A DNA stretch of 64,000 nt from Talpa occidentalis (lineage: Eukaryota > Chordata > Mammalia > Eulipotyphla > Talpidae). The position numbers were made by a program, and so were the translations under genes. Under the pieces are notes generated by a model. The model saw only the letters and a program-made list of their open reading frames with translations. It was not told where the DNA came from and made no database searches. Below are positions 12,499-24,406 of this stretch, in pieces. Within the stretch, counting starts at the first letter, position 1. Each line of letters begins with the position of its first letter. The stretch lies in NCBI RefSeq assembly GCF_014898055.3, contig NW_023601212.1, positions 45,248,329-45,312,328 of the forward strand, read 5' to 3'.

Positions 12499-13125
12499 GG
12501 TGGTAATAGGGAGGACCAGAGCAACCAGTGCTGATGGGCCCCTTTAATCTTGGGAGGGGGTGGGCCTCATGTTCCTCACCAAGAGACAGTCCTTCCTCCA
12601 GTGATTGACTTTGCATATGGGGCATGACTTAGGTGTGGACAGTAGCAACTCCAAGATTGTGGGCAGCACTGCCTGAAGTTCCCCACCTCACCACAGTGGA
12701 AGCAGGATCCCTATCCACCACTCCAGAGGGCTGCCACCAAATATTCTGCTTTAACTTTGGCTCACTGTCCTCTCTCCCTCTGTTCTGGTCGCTGTCAAAG
12801 ACATGGGAGGCTACACTTAGGAGTTAGTCTAATGATTGATTTGGGCCAACTGCCAATTTTTGCAATCTTCTCCTAGTATTGGGTGCTGCCCACAACCTGA
12901 ATTTGTCCTTTAACAACATCTGGCCCTTATAAGACTCAGAGTTGACATTGGTGTATTTTCACAATGCCTCTCTCAAGCAGTCCAGGAAAAGTGATGGACT
13001 TTCATCACTGCCCTGCACAATTTCCAAGATTTGGTGTAATTGAGGGGCTTTTGTTTTGCCACTTCCATCCCTCGGACTATGCATTCTATGAAATGAACAC
13101 TTAAGAGTCTGTGGTCCTCATTTTT
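12499..13125 (-). pseudogene. Endogenous retrovirus gag, 3' part (capsid end and nucleocapsid)
   Basis: Minus-strand gag sequence. A zinc-knuckle-like motif lies at 12586-12624 with Cys, Cys, His and Cys in order, but spaced CX2CX3HX4C, one residue short of the usual CX2CX4HX4C. The capsid C-terminal region follows at about 12900-13050. A full-length L1 interrupts gag at 13126. Its other half resumes at 19396. Confidence 0.75.
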
Positions 13126-13332
13126 TTTTTTTAATTTAAATATTTTTTTTTATTATTAGATAATAAATTTTATTGTTATATTCCCCATACAATTGCAGCC
13201 CCCCCATTCTGACCCCAATCCCTCCCCTCCCACCCCCGCCCCCTAAAAGTGTCTCTGGTTCATAGTTTTTTGTTGATTTTGATTTTCACTTTCTTATAGT
13301 TATTCATTTTCCTGGTCCCTTATTTAAGTTTT

Positions 13333-16300
13333 CTAGATTCCTGCTATGAGTGAGACCATACGGTATTTTTCTTTTTCTTTTTGGCTTATTTCACTGAGCA
13401 TGATCCCTTCCAGCGCCATCCATGTTGCTGCAAATTGCATGTGTTTATCTTTTTTGAATGCTGAGTAATATTCCATGGTATATATGTACCACATCTTCTT
13501 GATCCAGTCATCTATTTTTGGGCATTTGGGTTGTTTCCAAAGCTTAGCTATTGTGAACAGTGCTGCTATAAACATAGGGGTGCAGGTGTTCTTTGGAATT
13601 GATGTTTCTGTGTCCTTTGGGTAAATTCCTAGGAGTGGAATTGCTGGATCATATGGAAGCTCTATGTTTAGTAGGTCCAGAAATCTCCACACAGCTTTCC
13701 ACAGTGATTGGACCAGTTTTCACTCCCACCAACAGTGCAGAAGAGTTCCTTTTTCTCCACACCCTCGCCAACATTTTTTGTTGCTAGTTTTTTTAATATG
13801 TGCCATTCTCACTGGTGTAAGATGGTATCTCATGGTAGTTTTGATTTGCATTTCCCTGATGACAAGTGATGTTGAACATTTTTTCATATGCCTGTTGGCC
13901 ATTTGCATTTCCTCTTCTGAGAAGTTTCTTTTTAGCTCTTCTGCCCATTTTTTGACTGGATTGTTTTCTTTGTTGTTGTTGAGTCTCATCAGCTCTTTGC
14001 AGATTTTTGTGATCAGTCCTTTATCATTAGTGTTGGGTGCAAAAATGTTCTCCCAGTTGGTGGGGTTTCTCTTTGTTTTTGTTATTGTCTCTTTTGCTGT
14101 GCAGAAGCTCTTTAATTTGATGTAGTCCCAGCTGTTTATCTTCGCCTTCACTATCACTGCTTTGGGTGATGTGTCTGTAAAGATGTCTTTGATGTGCAAA
14201 TCACGTAGTGTTTCGCCTATATTTCCTTCTATATATTTTATGGTTTCAGGTCTTATGTCTAGTTCTTTAATCCATTTTGATTTTTGTGTATGGTGTGAGG
14301 TAGTGGTCAAGCTTCATTCTTTTGCATGTAGCGACCCAGTTTTCCCAGCACCATTTATTGAACAAACTTTCTTTGCTCCAATGCATAGTCTTTGCTCCTT
14401 TGTCAAAGATTAGGTGACCATAAATCTGTGGGTTTATTTCTGGATTTTCTATTCGATTCCATTGGTCTGTATGTCTGTTCTTGTTCCAATACCATGCAGT
14501 TTTGATGATTATGGCTTTGTAGTAGAGTTTGAAGTCTGGGAGTGTGATGCCTCCATTCCCTTCTTTTTTTTTCAGGAGAGCTTTGGCTATTCGGGGTTTT
14601 TTGTGATTCCATATGAATTTCATCAATAATTGTTCTATTTCTTTGAAGAATGACGTTGAAATTTTGATTGGAATAGCATTGAATCTGTATATTGCTTTTG
14701 GAAGGATGGCCATTTTAATAATGTTTATTCTTCCAATCCATGAGCAGGGGATGTCTCTCCATTTCTTTGTGTCTTCTTCTATTTCTTTTAACAGTGTTTT
14801 ATAGTTTTATTTGTATAGGTCCTTTACCTCTTTTGTTAGATTTATTCCCAAATATTTGATTTTTTTTTGTTTCAATAACAAAAGGGATGGTTTTTTTGAT
14901 TTCTTCTTCTTCAGATTTATTGTTTGTGTATAGGAAGGCTACTGACTTTTGCGTGTTGATTTTGTATCCTGCCACTTTACTGAACTGATTAATGAGTTGA
15001 ATTAGCTTTTCTGTGGAGTTTTTGGGGTTCTCTATGTATAATATCATATCGTCTGCAAATAGTGATAGTTTGACTTCTTCTTTTCCTATTTGGATTCCTT
15101 GGATGTCTTTCTCTTGTCTTATTGCCCTGGCTAGGACTTCCAGTATTATATTGAAAAGCAGTGGTGAGAGTGGACATCCTTGTCTTGTTCCAGATCTTAA
15201 TGGAATTGCTTTCAGCTTTTCACCATTGAGAATGATACTGGCTGTTGGCTTGTCATAGATGGCCTTTATGATGTTAAGGTATGTTCCTTGTATCCCTAGA
15301 ATTTCAAGGGCTTTTATCATGAATGGGTGTTGCACTTTGTCGAAAGCTTTCTCAGCATCTATTGATATTATCATATGGTTTTTATATTTCTTTTTGTTGA
15401 TGTGTTGGATAACGTTGATTGATTTTCGGATGTTAAACCATCCTTGTGTCCCTGAAATGAATCCTACTTGGTCGTGGTGAATTATCTTATGGATACATTG
15501 TTGGATTCTGATGGCTAGAATTTTATTGAGGATTTTTGCATCAGTGTTCATTAGGGAGATTGGCCTGTAGTTTTCTTTTTTTGTGTTGTCCTTGTTCGGT
15601 TTTGGTATTAGTGTAATGTTGGCTTCATAGAACGTGTTTGGTATTGTCCCTTCCTTCTCAATTTTTTGGAAGAGTTTGTGAAGGATAGGCACTAATTCGT
15701 CTCTGAATGTTTGGTAGAATTCATTTGTAAATCCATCAGGTCCTGGGCTTTTGTTTTTGGGGAGGTTTTTGATTACCATTTCAATTTCGCTAATTGTAAT
15801 TGGTCTGTTTAGATGCTCTATTTCTTCTTTATCTAGCTTTGGGTGATTGTAGAGTTGTAGGAATTTGTCCATCTCCTCTAGATTGTTAAACTTGTTTCCA
15901 TATAACTGTTCATAGTAGTTACTGATTATTCTTTTGATTTCTGCTGTGTCCGTTGTGATTTCTCCTCTTTCATTGATGATCCTGTGTATTTGTGCTTTCT
16001 CCCTTTTTTCCTTTGTGAGCCTGGCTAGGGGTTTGTCTATTTTATTGATTTTTTCAAAGAACCAGCTCTTGGTTTCATTGATCTTTTGGATTGTTTTTTT
16101 AGTTTCAATTTCATTTATTTCTGCTTTGGTTTTTATTATTTCTTTTCTTCTACTGGTTTTGGGGTTTTTTTGTTGTTCTTTTTCTAGATCTTTGAGCTTC
16201 GAGATTAGGTTGTTTCTTTGAGTTCTTTCTTGTTTCTTGATGTGAGCTTCTATTGCTATATATTTTCCTCTTATTACTGCTTTTGCTGCATCCCATACAT

Positions 16301-17156
16301 TTAGGATATTGGTGTCCTCCTTGTCGTTCAATTCAAAGAATTTTTTAATTTCTTCTTTGATCTCCTCATTAGTCCAGTGGTCTTCCAGTAGTGTGGTTTT
16401 TAATCTCCATGAGGTAGGAAAGTTCCTTGCCTTCTTTTTATGGTTTATTTCTAGTTTGATGCCTTCATGGTCAGAAAAGATGGTTGATATGATTTCAATC
16501 TTGGTGTATCTGTTGATGTTTGTCTTGTGCCCCAGTATGTGATCGATCCTGGAGAATGATCCGTGTGCGCTTGAGAAAAATGTGTACTCCGTTTTTTTGG
16601 GGTTTAGTGTTCTATAGATGTCTGTTAAGCCCAATTGCTCTAGGTCCTTATTTAGAGCTTTGGTTTCTTTACTTATTTTTTGTCTTGTTGATCTATCCAT
16701 TGTTGATAGTGGTGTGTTGAAGTCTCCCACTACGTATGTGTTTTCTCTGATGTCTGTTTTCAGAGAGGACAACAGTTGTCTGATATATTTTGGTGCTCCT
16801 TCGTTTGGTGAGTATATGTTAATGAGTGTTATTTCTTCTTGAAGTATTGTCCCCTTGATCATAATGTAGTGACCATTGGGGTCTCTTTTTATCTTTTTGA
16901 GTTTGAAATCTGTTTTATCTGATATAAGTATAGCTGTTCCTGCTTTCTTTTTTGGTCCATTTGCTTGTAGGATTGTTTTCCATCCTTTAACTTTGAGCCT
17001 ATTTTTATCTTTTGTAGCTAAATGTGTTTCCTGGAGACAGCAAAAGGTTGGGTTTTGTTTCTTAATCCAGGCTGCAACTCTGTGTCTTTTTATTGAAGAG
17101 TTTAGTCCATTTACATTTAGAGTTAATATTGATATGTTAACATCTGTATTTGCCAT
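13333..17156 (-). pseudogene. L1 ORF2 (endonuclease/reverse transcriptase), three lesions
   Basis: ORF2 starts at ATG 17156 and would span about 1,275 codons. The first 785 codons (17156-14799) are open. They hold the whole apurinic-type endonuclease (N-terminal about 240 residues, ending near the S-D-H motif) and the reverse transcriptase with its F-A-D-D active site. Three lesions then break the C-terminal third. There is a frameshift near 14865 in a T run, and a 5-base deletion near 14280 (other L1 copies have an extra gagtt-like unit). A TGC-to-TGA stop lies near 13719, where the other copies read Cys. The last frame, 13692-13333, ends at the normal stop. ORF2 protein performs target-primed reverse transcription. 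Confidence 0.92.
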
Positions 17157-17221
17157 TGTGTTTGTCTTTCCTTTGATTTTATTTATTTATTCTTTTAATA
17201 ACTTTTTTTTTTGGCCTTCTT

Positions 17222-18253
17222 TCATTGTTGTTCGTCCCTCTGAGGTTCTGGCTTTAGGACTCCTTGTAGTATTTTTTGGAGTGGGGGTTTAGTTGCAATG
17301 AAATTCTGGAGTTTCTGTTTGTCTGGGAAGGTCCATATTCTTTCTTCAAAGAGGAAGGAGAGCTTTGCGGGATAGAGTATTCTTGGTTGGCATCTGTTTT
17401 CTTGGAGTCTGTTGACTATGTCCCTCCACTCTCTCCTTGCCCGTAGTGTTTCTTCGGAGAAGTCTGATGTCAGCCTGATTGGCTTTCCTTTGAATGTGAT
17501 CTGTTTCTTCCCTCTTGCCAGCTTCATTATTTTTTCCTTGTCCTGGATTCTTGGGAGCTTTACTATTATGTGTCTTGCTGTATTTTTCCTTTCGTCGTGG
17601 AAGTTTGGTGTTCTTCTTGCTTCTTGTATATCAATTTTCAGCTCCTTCTTCACATTTGGGAAGTTCTCTTCAATTATCTCTTTGAATATTTTCTCTGTTC
17701 CTACTTCTCTCTCCTCTCCTTCTGGTATTCCTATAACTCTTATATTTCCTTTCCTCATGGAGTCAGATAGTTCCCGAAGTCTTTCTTCATTCTTTTTCCT
17801 TCGTACTTCTCTTTCCTTTTCTGTTTTGGTTCTTTTTATTTCTGTGTCTTCAAGAGTACTTATTCGTTCTTCCATTTCATCAATTCTGCTTTCATTGCTT
17901 TTCCCAGAATTCTTTAGTTCTTCCATTAATTCTTTGATCTCCTGCATTTCTTTTACTTCCCTCTTTAGGGACTCAATTTCATTCTTCTGATCGTTGATTA
18001 TTTTTCCCTTATCATTGTTTTCCTTTATGACTTCTGTCAGTTTTTTAATCACGGCAATTTTAAATTCTCTTTCTGGAAGGCTCAGAAGTTCTTCCAAGTT
18101 ACTGTCGTTGCAATCTGGGGGCTGGTTTTCTTATTGTGGTGTGCTTTTTCTCTGGAGAGTTGCTAGGTTGCGTGTGGTTCTTCTCCTCCCTACTGTCTGT
18201 TTTCTAATTTGCCGTATGCGTTGGGACACTGTGTTGTTGGGACTGGCCGGCAT
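17222..18253 (-). pseudogene. L1 ORF1 (RNA-binding protein), one premature stop
   Basis: The frame from ATG 18253 to the stop at 17222 is 344 codons including the stop, a normal L1 ORF1 length. A TAA at 18133-18131 interrupts codon 41. The L1 at 56750-64000 has a Lys codon at the matching place, so the lesion is probably a single substitution. Downstream, 303 codons are open: a charged coiled coil (about residues 55-130), an RRM with an R-V-I-G-I-P segment, and a basic C-terminal domain. ORF1 protein coats L1 RNA as a trimer. The stop probably inactivates it unless re-initiation occurs. Confidence 0.88.
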
Positions 18254-19378
18254 CTTGGGTGGGCTTCTCTGCTCCCCTCTGGTTCTTCCAGGAGTCATCT
18301 GTCAGTTTCAAGCAGTCTTTACTGGAGAAAGGTCCCTGTTCTAAAATGCCGATGTGGGGACACACTCCCCTGTGCACCTGGTCTGCCCCGGCGGTGGGTT
18401 CCTGCTCCCCCTCTGGGCTTGGACTGCAGGCCAGAGGGGGTCTGGCGTGGGCGAACTTCCCCCGCTCACCTCTGGCTCCTGAGGAAGCCTTCTGCAGGTA
18501 GTCTTTACTGAAGAAATGTCCCTATTCTATAATGGTGATGTGGGACACACTCCCTGCGCGTCCGGTCTCAGGCAAACTCTTCTGCGCGCCTGGTCTGCCC
18601 CGGCTGTGGGTGCTCGCTCTCCCTGTGGGCTCAGACTACTTGTTCGGAAGGGGCCCGGTGTGGGCTAACTCCCCAGCTGGCCACTAGCTCCTTCAGGAGC
18701 CTCTGCTGGCTTCAAGTCGCTAGGTGGCGCCAGAGATCTCTCCTAGATCCCTTGGGGAGCTGATTTTCCACCCCGTGGGACAGGGAGCAGAGCAGGGATG
18801 GTAGGGTACACCTCAACGGCTTTGGGGTGCTGTGTCTGCCTTGTGCCCCACCATCGTGGGGAACCCACGCCCCTAATTTCGTGCCCCGGGTCTCAGTTCC
18901 AAAGCCCTCAGTTCCAGGACGCGGGCTGTAGCCCAGATCAGTGGCGCGGGAATGGCGCCTTTTGCACCCCGCTCCCGTGCCTGGGCGCCTGGTTCCTGCT
19001 CACTCAGGGAGGGACTTTCACCCCCGTGACGGCCTCCGCGCGTCTCCCCGCAAGCCTAGGTCGCAGGCGCAGGGAACCTGAAGCGCGCCGTCAAGAGCGC
19101 TGCTCTCCGCGCAAGCTTACCGGCAGCCCGGGCTGTGTGCGCGTCTCCCGGGGTCTTTGTTCTTCTCTAATGGCGCCCGGAGCCGTTCGCTCACCGCCGC
19201 GGCGGATCCTGCAGGGTTCGCCTCAGCTCCCGTTCACGGGGTGTGGTGGCTGCAATAGTTCCTTTCCACTCACAGTCCCGCTTGCTGCGTCGTTCGTTCT
19301 TGTTGGCCGTTTTGGCTTGTTGTTTTCCTCCTCTCTGCAGGTCGGAGAGTGCCGCCTCTGTGGGCTGGGGAGGGGAGC
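18254..19378 (-). promoter_or_regulatory. L1 5' UTR / internal promoter region
   Basis: About 1.1 kb of GC- and CpG-rich sequence upstream of ORF1, ending exactly at the target duplication. L1 5' UTRs carry an internal Pol II promoter. Many CpG sites survive (for example 18900-19210), which fits a recent insertion. Confidence 0.7.
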
Positions 19379-19395
19379 CTGTGGTCCTCATTTTT

Positions 19396-21400
19396 ATGGT
19401 CCCATCTGGGATCCACAAAAGGCACTACCTGAGCCCCTGCAGGGCATCGGCGGGGGTTGGTCTCTGTGAGCTGATGTATGTTTACCACCTATCCCACTCC
19501 CGGAGAGCTGCCCTCAACACTCTTCTTGTCCCCAGAGACATTGTTTGAGTCAGCAGTAACATAACATCTTTCGAGTCTAAAACCACAGTCATTGCCAAAT
19601 TAGAAAGACCTTTACATAGTGATCTGAATAGCATCCCAGATTACTTTTTACCTGCTGGAGGTCAGAAAGTGAAAAAGGAGTACAGATCTGGGTGACACCC
19701 AAAGCTCCACTGGGGACCTCCTGGACGGGGAGTATAAAAGACAGGCCAGGAAGTGCAGAGGCAAGGGGAATGGAAACCTGAGATTCAACCTTGGTGGCCC
19801 AGTATAACAGGGTGTGGGGTCAGAATATGGACCTGGAACAGGGGCTGGAGTAGGTGTGGCCATCACCAGGGGAATCCGAAGGGAGCAAGTCTGGCAAAGG
19901 TCAGGTCTATCTCTTAGTGCAAAAAAGAGCTGGACATAGGCAACCTCTGCCCACTTTCCCTCTTTTATAGAAAAGGTCTAATTGGAGAATAGTCTTGTAA
20001 CAAAAGGGCCCCTCCAACTTAGACTGATTGGTGCCCATCTGAACAGAAAGATGAGATAGAAAGAGGAAAGGAAAGAGAGTCCCACACAAAGTGCCTACTT
20101 AGCCCCCAAGATGAGCAAGTCCAGATAGGCGCCCTTTACAGGCTACATCTCACTCCAACGGCCTCGGAGACTGACCCTAGGCATTCCTAGGCATCAATCT
20201 CGGTGCCGTCAATGACCAAAACCCTGGGTGTCCCCCAGGCATTAGTCATGGCCCCCCTTACACCCCCACACAAGAATGAGGGTGAAATTATCCCAGCTGT
20301 GGACCTGGTCCTGTTGGTGACCCAACTGGCGAGGCAGGCAGGAGCAGGAATGTGAGGGAAAGTTTGGAAAACAAGAAGTATGAGTGTGAATGTCTGTTTT
20401 AATGATGTGAGGGGTGGGAATGGACAGAGAGCAGCGGAGGATGTCCCACAGAGCATGTTCTTTTAACAAGGGGAGATGGGGTTTCCCCAGAGTAATCTTT
20501 GTGGGCTGAAGGAAGCATGAGAAAGGCCTGCACAGGATTATGTCCCCAGTCCTGCTCCTCTAAGAGCAATGGAGCCAACTGGCAGCACCTTTGAGGACAC
20601 CAAGATGACCAACATAGGAGGCGAGGACCCACAAAGTGATGCGTATCCAAACTCAAAACTGGGGAAAGATTGGAGCTTTCCTAATTCCATGATGGTTGCT
20701 ACACAGCGGGCCAAGCCACATCCCTGAATGGGGCCATCATACGGTCTAAGTTCTGGTAGTTGGAAGAGCCTTGCTGGACTAAGAGAAAGTCTGGTAAGGG
20801 AGATGGTGGAGAATGGGGAAAAAAAAAACTTTCCAATGTCTTAAGGACCAAGGAAGAGGATGCAGGGTCATGAAAAAACTGCCAAACCATAATAGGAACA
20901 GGATATTCAGGGAAGAAACCACACGTCTGAGTCTGAGATCTAAGCAGTGACCAGATCTGCCTTTTAATGTTGCCCTGCTGTGGTGAAGCCACAAGAGGAG
21001 GTGGCTGGTGGGAACGGGAGTTTTAGGGGCAGGCAGGTCAGGCAGTGACATCCTACTTGCAGTTTAAGCAACAATAAGAAGTAGAAGCAAAATGAAAGAG
21101 GCGTGAAAAGCCTCAGTGTCACCTGGCCCAGTTCACAGAGGAGGACTCCAGGTGATGGTTTTGTAGAAACTGGTTTACCCAGAGCTGCTGTTTCTCTTCA
21201 GGCAGCAGGCACAGAGACAGGCAGGAAAGTGAGAAAGGAGACCCCTATGGACAGACATTTCAGCACTGTGCTGGGATCAGGGAGTCAACCATGTGGTTCC
21301 CTGGAAGCCTGTCACCCATGACTTGAAAAAGGCAGCCACACTAATCATTTTCTTAATAGGCTGACAGGTGCCCTTGCGAAAATTTTGACTATAAAGACAT
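19396..21400 (-). pseudogene. Endogenous retrovirus gag, 5' part
   Basis: Continuation of the minus-strand gag after the L1 insertion. A proline-rich segment at about 19648-19866 matches the region between matrix and capsid in class I gag proteins. Several broken frames further upstream (20187-20656 and 20699-21051) lie where matrix and leader should be. Stops and frame changes are frequent, so no protein is made. The match is by composition and position more than by motif in the upstream half. Confidence 0.6.
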
Positions 21401-21476
21401 GGCAATAGCGACAGAATCCAAGTGCGGTCTTACCTTCAGAGGTGTCTTCAAGACCCTCGAGACCCCAGAGACCCCA

Positions 21477-21494
21477 GCCCCATGTTGGGCATCA
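21477..21494 (-). other. Candidate primer-binding site
   Basis: On the minus strand this reads tgatgcccaacatggggc, 15 of 18 bases identical to the site complementary to tRNA-Lys1,2. All three differences are changes expected from CpG or G-to-A decay. It lies two bases downstream of the LTR end, as it should. Confidence 0.55.
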
Positions 21495-21496
21495 GA

Positions 21497-22033
21497 TGTT
21501 GCTGAACAGGTGTCGAACGGGTGGGTTCTTGTGTCTGAGTGATTGAGGAATAATCATCGGCACACCAGACTGAAAATTAGCAATCTCAAGTTTATTGCAA
21601 GAGAGACTCTTGACAGCAGGAGGGTGGTCCAGGGAGGAGCACAGGTGCTGGGCTCCTTTTTTATAGGGCTTCTGGGAATTCTCCACCCTTCTCAAAAGCT
21701 CTCAGGGGCCTTTTCCTTCTTTGGGGTACTTTTCCACTGCCCCCTGCCCCTCCATTGGCCTATCTTGTCTCCCTGCCCCCTTCTTCACACCTAAACGTGT
21801 GAGGCAACCACAAGTGCTGTTCTTTCTCTACACTTCTCTTGCAGTTGCCAGCTCATGCCTGTCATCTTGGGAGCTGAGCTCATGCCTGCCAGCTCTATGG
21901 CTGTAAGCATTTGCACACAAACCTCCACCTTCTTCACAGGCACTGTTCTCGCTCTCTGACTTAGCAGCTAAGAGATCAGATCTCTGGGCCTACAGAAGTC
22001 CAGAAAAGTTTTATATCTAGTCATAAAAACCAC
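21497..22033 (-). repeat. 5' LTR of the minus-strand retrovirus
   Basis: Minus-strand order is correct: U3, TATA box (ctataaaa at about 21659-21666), polyadenylation signal AATAAA at 21596-21591, a U5 ending in CA, then the primer-binding site. The upstream limit is uncertain because an L1 fragment begins right beside it. No matching 3' LTR is seen. Confidence 0.7.
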
Positions 22034-22035
22034 AA

Positions 22036-23330
22036 CACCTGGGAAAACTGGGCCGCTACATGCACAATAATGAAGCTTGACTACTGCCTCATACCATACA
22101 CAAAAACCAACTCAAAATGGATTAAAGAACTAGACGTAAGAACTGAAACCCTAAAATATATAGAAAAAATATAGGTGAAACACTGCATGACATGCACCTC
22201 AGTAACTTCTTTAAAGACACATCACCCAAAGCAAAGAAAGTGAAGGAAAAGATGAACAGCTGGGGCTATATTGAATTAAAGAGCTTCTGCACAGCAAAAG
22301 AGACATTAACCAAAACAAAGAGACACTCTACTGATTGGGAGAAAATTTTTGCACTCAAAAATTTTTGCAAACAACTAATGATAAAGGACTGATGACAAAA
22401 ATCTACAAAGAGCTGATGACATGCAACAAAAACAAAATAAATAATCCAGTCAAAAAATGGGCAGAAGAGCTAAAAAGAAACTTCTCCAAAGAGGAAATGC
22501 AAATGGCCAACAGGCATATGAAAAAATGTTCAACATCACTTGTAATCAGGGAAATGCAAATCAAAACTACAATGAGACACCATCTCACACCAGTGAGAAT
22601 GGCACATATTAAAAAAACTAGAAACTAAAATGTTGGCGAGGATGTGGAGAAAAAGGAACTCTCCTGCATTGCTGGTGGGAGTGCAAACTGGTGCAACCAC
22701 TAAGGAAAGCTGTGTGGAGATTCCTGAGTCTGCTAAAAATGGAGCTTCCATATGATCCAGCAATTCCACTCCTATCTACCCAAAGGACACAAAAACATTA
22801 ATTCAAAAGGACATCTGCACCCCTATGTCTATTGCAGCACTATGTACAATAGGTAAGCTATGGAAACAACCCAAATGCCCAAAAATAGATGACTGGATCA
22901 AGAAGATGTGGTACATATACACCATGGAATATTACTCAGCAATCAAAAAGATAAACTCATGCATTTGCAGCAACATGGATGAAGCTGGAAGGGATCATGC
23001 TCAGCGAAATAAGTCAGAAAGAAAAAGAAAAATACCGGATGGTCTCACTTACAGCAGGAATGTAGAGGATCCAAATAAGGGATCAGGAAAAAAAAAATGA
23101 ATTACAATAAAGTAAAAATCAAAATCAATAGGCAACTAAAAACCAGAGACATATTACAGTGACAGAGAAGGGAGTAGGATCAAAACAAGAGTGGGAGGAG
23201 CACAAGTGTCCATGGTGACTGTTGACAGGTGAATAGGTGAAGGGAATTTTACAGGAACTATAACCAAGATGAAAATGCATACATTGTACAAAAATGAAAA
23301 ATGATGTAAAAAATATATTTTAAAAAATCA
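22036..23330 (+). mobile_element. 5'-truncated LINE-1, plus strand
   Basis: Starts at ctgggaaaactggg, a point inside the ORF2 C-terminal region, and runs to a 3' end at about 23330. The frames at 22335-22628 and 22825-23100 are ORF2 pieces broken by indels. Its 3' UTR resembles that of the L1 at 49914-55345 and differs from the three minus-strand L1s, so two L1 lineages are present. I did not find a clean target duplication. Confidence 0.88.
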
Positions 23331-23428
23331 CAGTACCACCTGCAGGACAGGTAGAAATAGTTCAAATCTCCAAGTTACTTCTACAAATACTAATTTTTAA
23401 AAGAGGGAAATCAAAAAAGGAAGGTCAA

Positions 23429-23634
23429 TGCAGGAGGCCAGAATGCAAAAGCCCACCAGGAAGCCCACCTGGGAACAGGAACGTGGAAGCCTGCCAAGAG
23501 GATTCAAAGAAACTCCCCCTGCCCTACAAATCTTTTCACGCCCTACAAACTTTTTCCCGCCACAGGAACCCAGTTTCCCACCTGACCTCACCTCACCCTA
23601 TAAAAGCCTGCCTCGTCCTGACAACGTGTGCCAT
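23429..23634 (+). repeat. U3 segment of the plus-strand retrovirus 5' LTR
   Basis: About 205 bases match the U3 of the 3' LTR at 29171-29380 with roughly 92% identity by eye, including the TATA box (ctataaaag at 23598-23606). The match stops at ctgacaacgtgtg, about 25 bases after the TATA box, at the expected transcription start. Confidence 0.8.
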
Positions 23635-23670
23635 AAATTTAAAGATGCAACAAATGGGGAAAGAAAAAGC

Positions 23671-23977
23671 TGTTAGATAAGGAATGTGAAGATCTCTCAC
23701 TCAGTAGCAAATTAAGTGAGACAGCCGAAAACTGACCAATCACAAAGAGACTGGTAAAGTTTTAGAATAATGAGGGGAAAAAAGGTATATATTCCCTGAG
23801 ACACGACTCCACTTTGGCTTCCTTGCCCCTCCCAGGCCTGGTTCCCTGGCCTGGGAGTCCCACTTTATTTCTGCTCTTTTCCTCCTCAATAAACTTTTCC
23901 TTTCTATAAACGAACCTGCCTCTTCTCGCTTGCTTGCCTGAGCGTCTGCGAAGTTCCTGCTGCGGCTTCGTGAGACA
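23671..23977 (+). repeat. Second LTR-like unit downstream of the U3 segment
   Basis: Starts TGTTAGATAAGG and ends GAGACA. Inside it has a CCAAT box (23736-23740), a TATA-like tatata (23786-23791), AATAAA at 23888-23893 and a U5-like tail, followed by tggggggtct, which could be a decayed proline-type primer-binding site. It is unrelated to the 3' LTR at 29171-29493. Confidence 0.6.
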
Positions 23978-24406
23978 CCAACCCTGGGGGGTCTAGTGGC
24001 TGGGGCTCAGCGCTGCCCTCCAGCCTGAGATCCGTTCCTGGCTGGGAGACTAGACCTGACAATTCCGGCATCACTGGGAGGCCCTCGCCTCTGGCTTTCC
24101 AGCTCCTCTCCTGACTCCCTGTTCTGGTCGGCTGTCCTGTAAACCGTAGGCTCACATCAGCCGACCCCCTGTTACAGCTAGACCTGGATTTGGGGACGCC
24201 CGTCCAGACTAGGTGCCCTGTTTAGGCAACAACCGAGCGGTGGAGATGTCCCCCTCGCTTGTTTGCCTCCTGCCTGTTGGCCAGAACCAAATCGTGGGAC
24301 ACTGCAATCCTGGGTCTGTGCCCCCTGTAGGCCAGGGCAGGCTCTTGGGACGCTGTGTTCCTGACACTGTGGCCCCTGTCAGTTGGGAAAAAGAGCCGGG
24401 TTAGCC

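Larger units (their letters stand above)
13126..19378 (-). mobile_element. Full-length LINE-1, nearly intact
   Basis: A complete 6.25-kb L1 on the minus strand: CpG-rich 5' UTR (about 18254-19378), ORF1, a 65-base spacer, ORF2, short 3' UTR with a G-rich tract, and A-rich tail. It is flanked by a perfect 17-base target duplication, ctgtggtcctcattttt, at 13109-13125 and 19379-19395. It landed in the gag gene of the older retrovirus. Only a handful of lesions separate it from a coding element, so it is one of the youngest insertions here. Confidence 0.95.

Noticed and set aside
17412..17990. 192-codon plus-strand frame, serine/phenylalanine-rich
   Set aside because: Antisense shadow of the charged, coiled-coil ORF1 of L1.
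18798..19469. 223-codon open frame on the plus strand
   Set aside because: It lies antisense to the GC-rich L1 5' UTR, and low stop frequency there follows from base composition. No domain is seen. Its end crosses the target duplication into retroviral DNA.
21777..21960. An alternative LTR start at tgtgaagaagg-like motifs on the minus strand
   Set aside because: Two such motifs occur and neither has a matching partner LTR, so the start cannot be decided. The broader limit to 22033 was kept as provisional.
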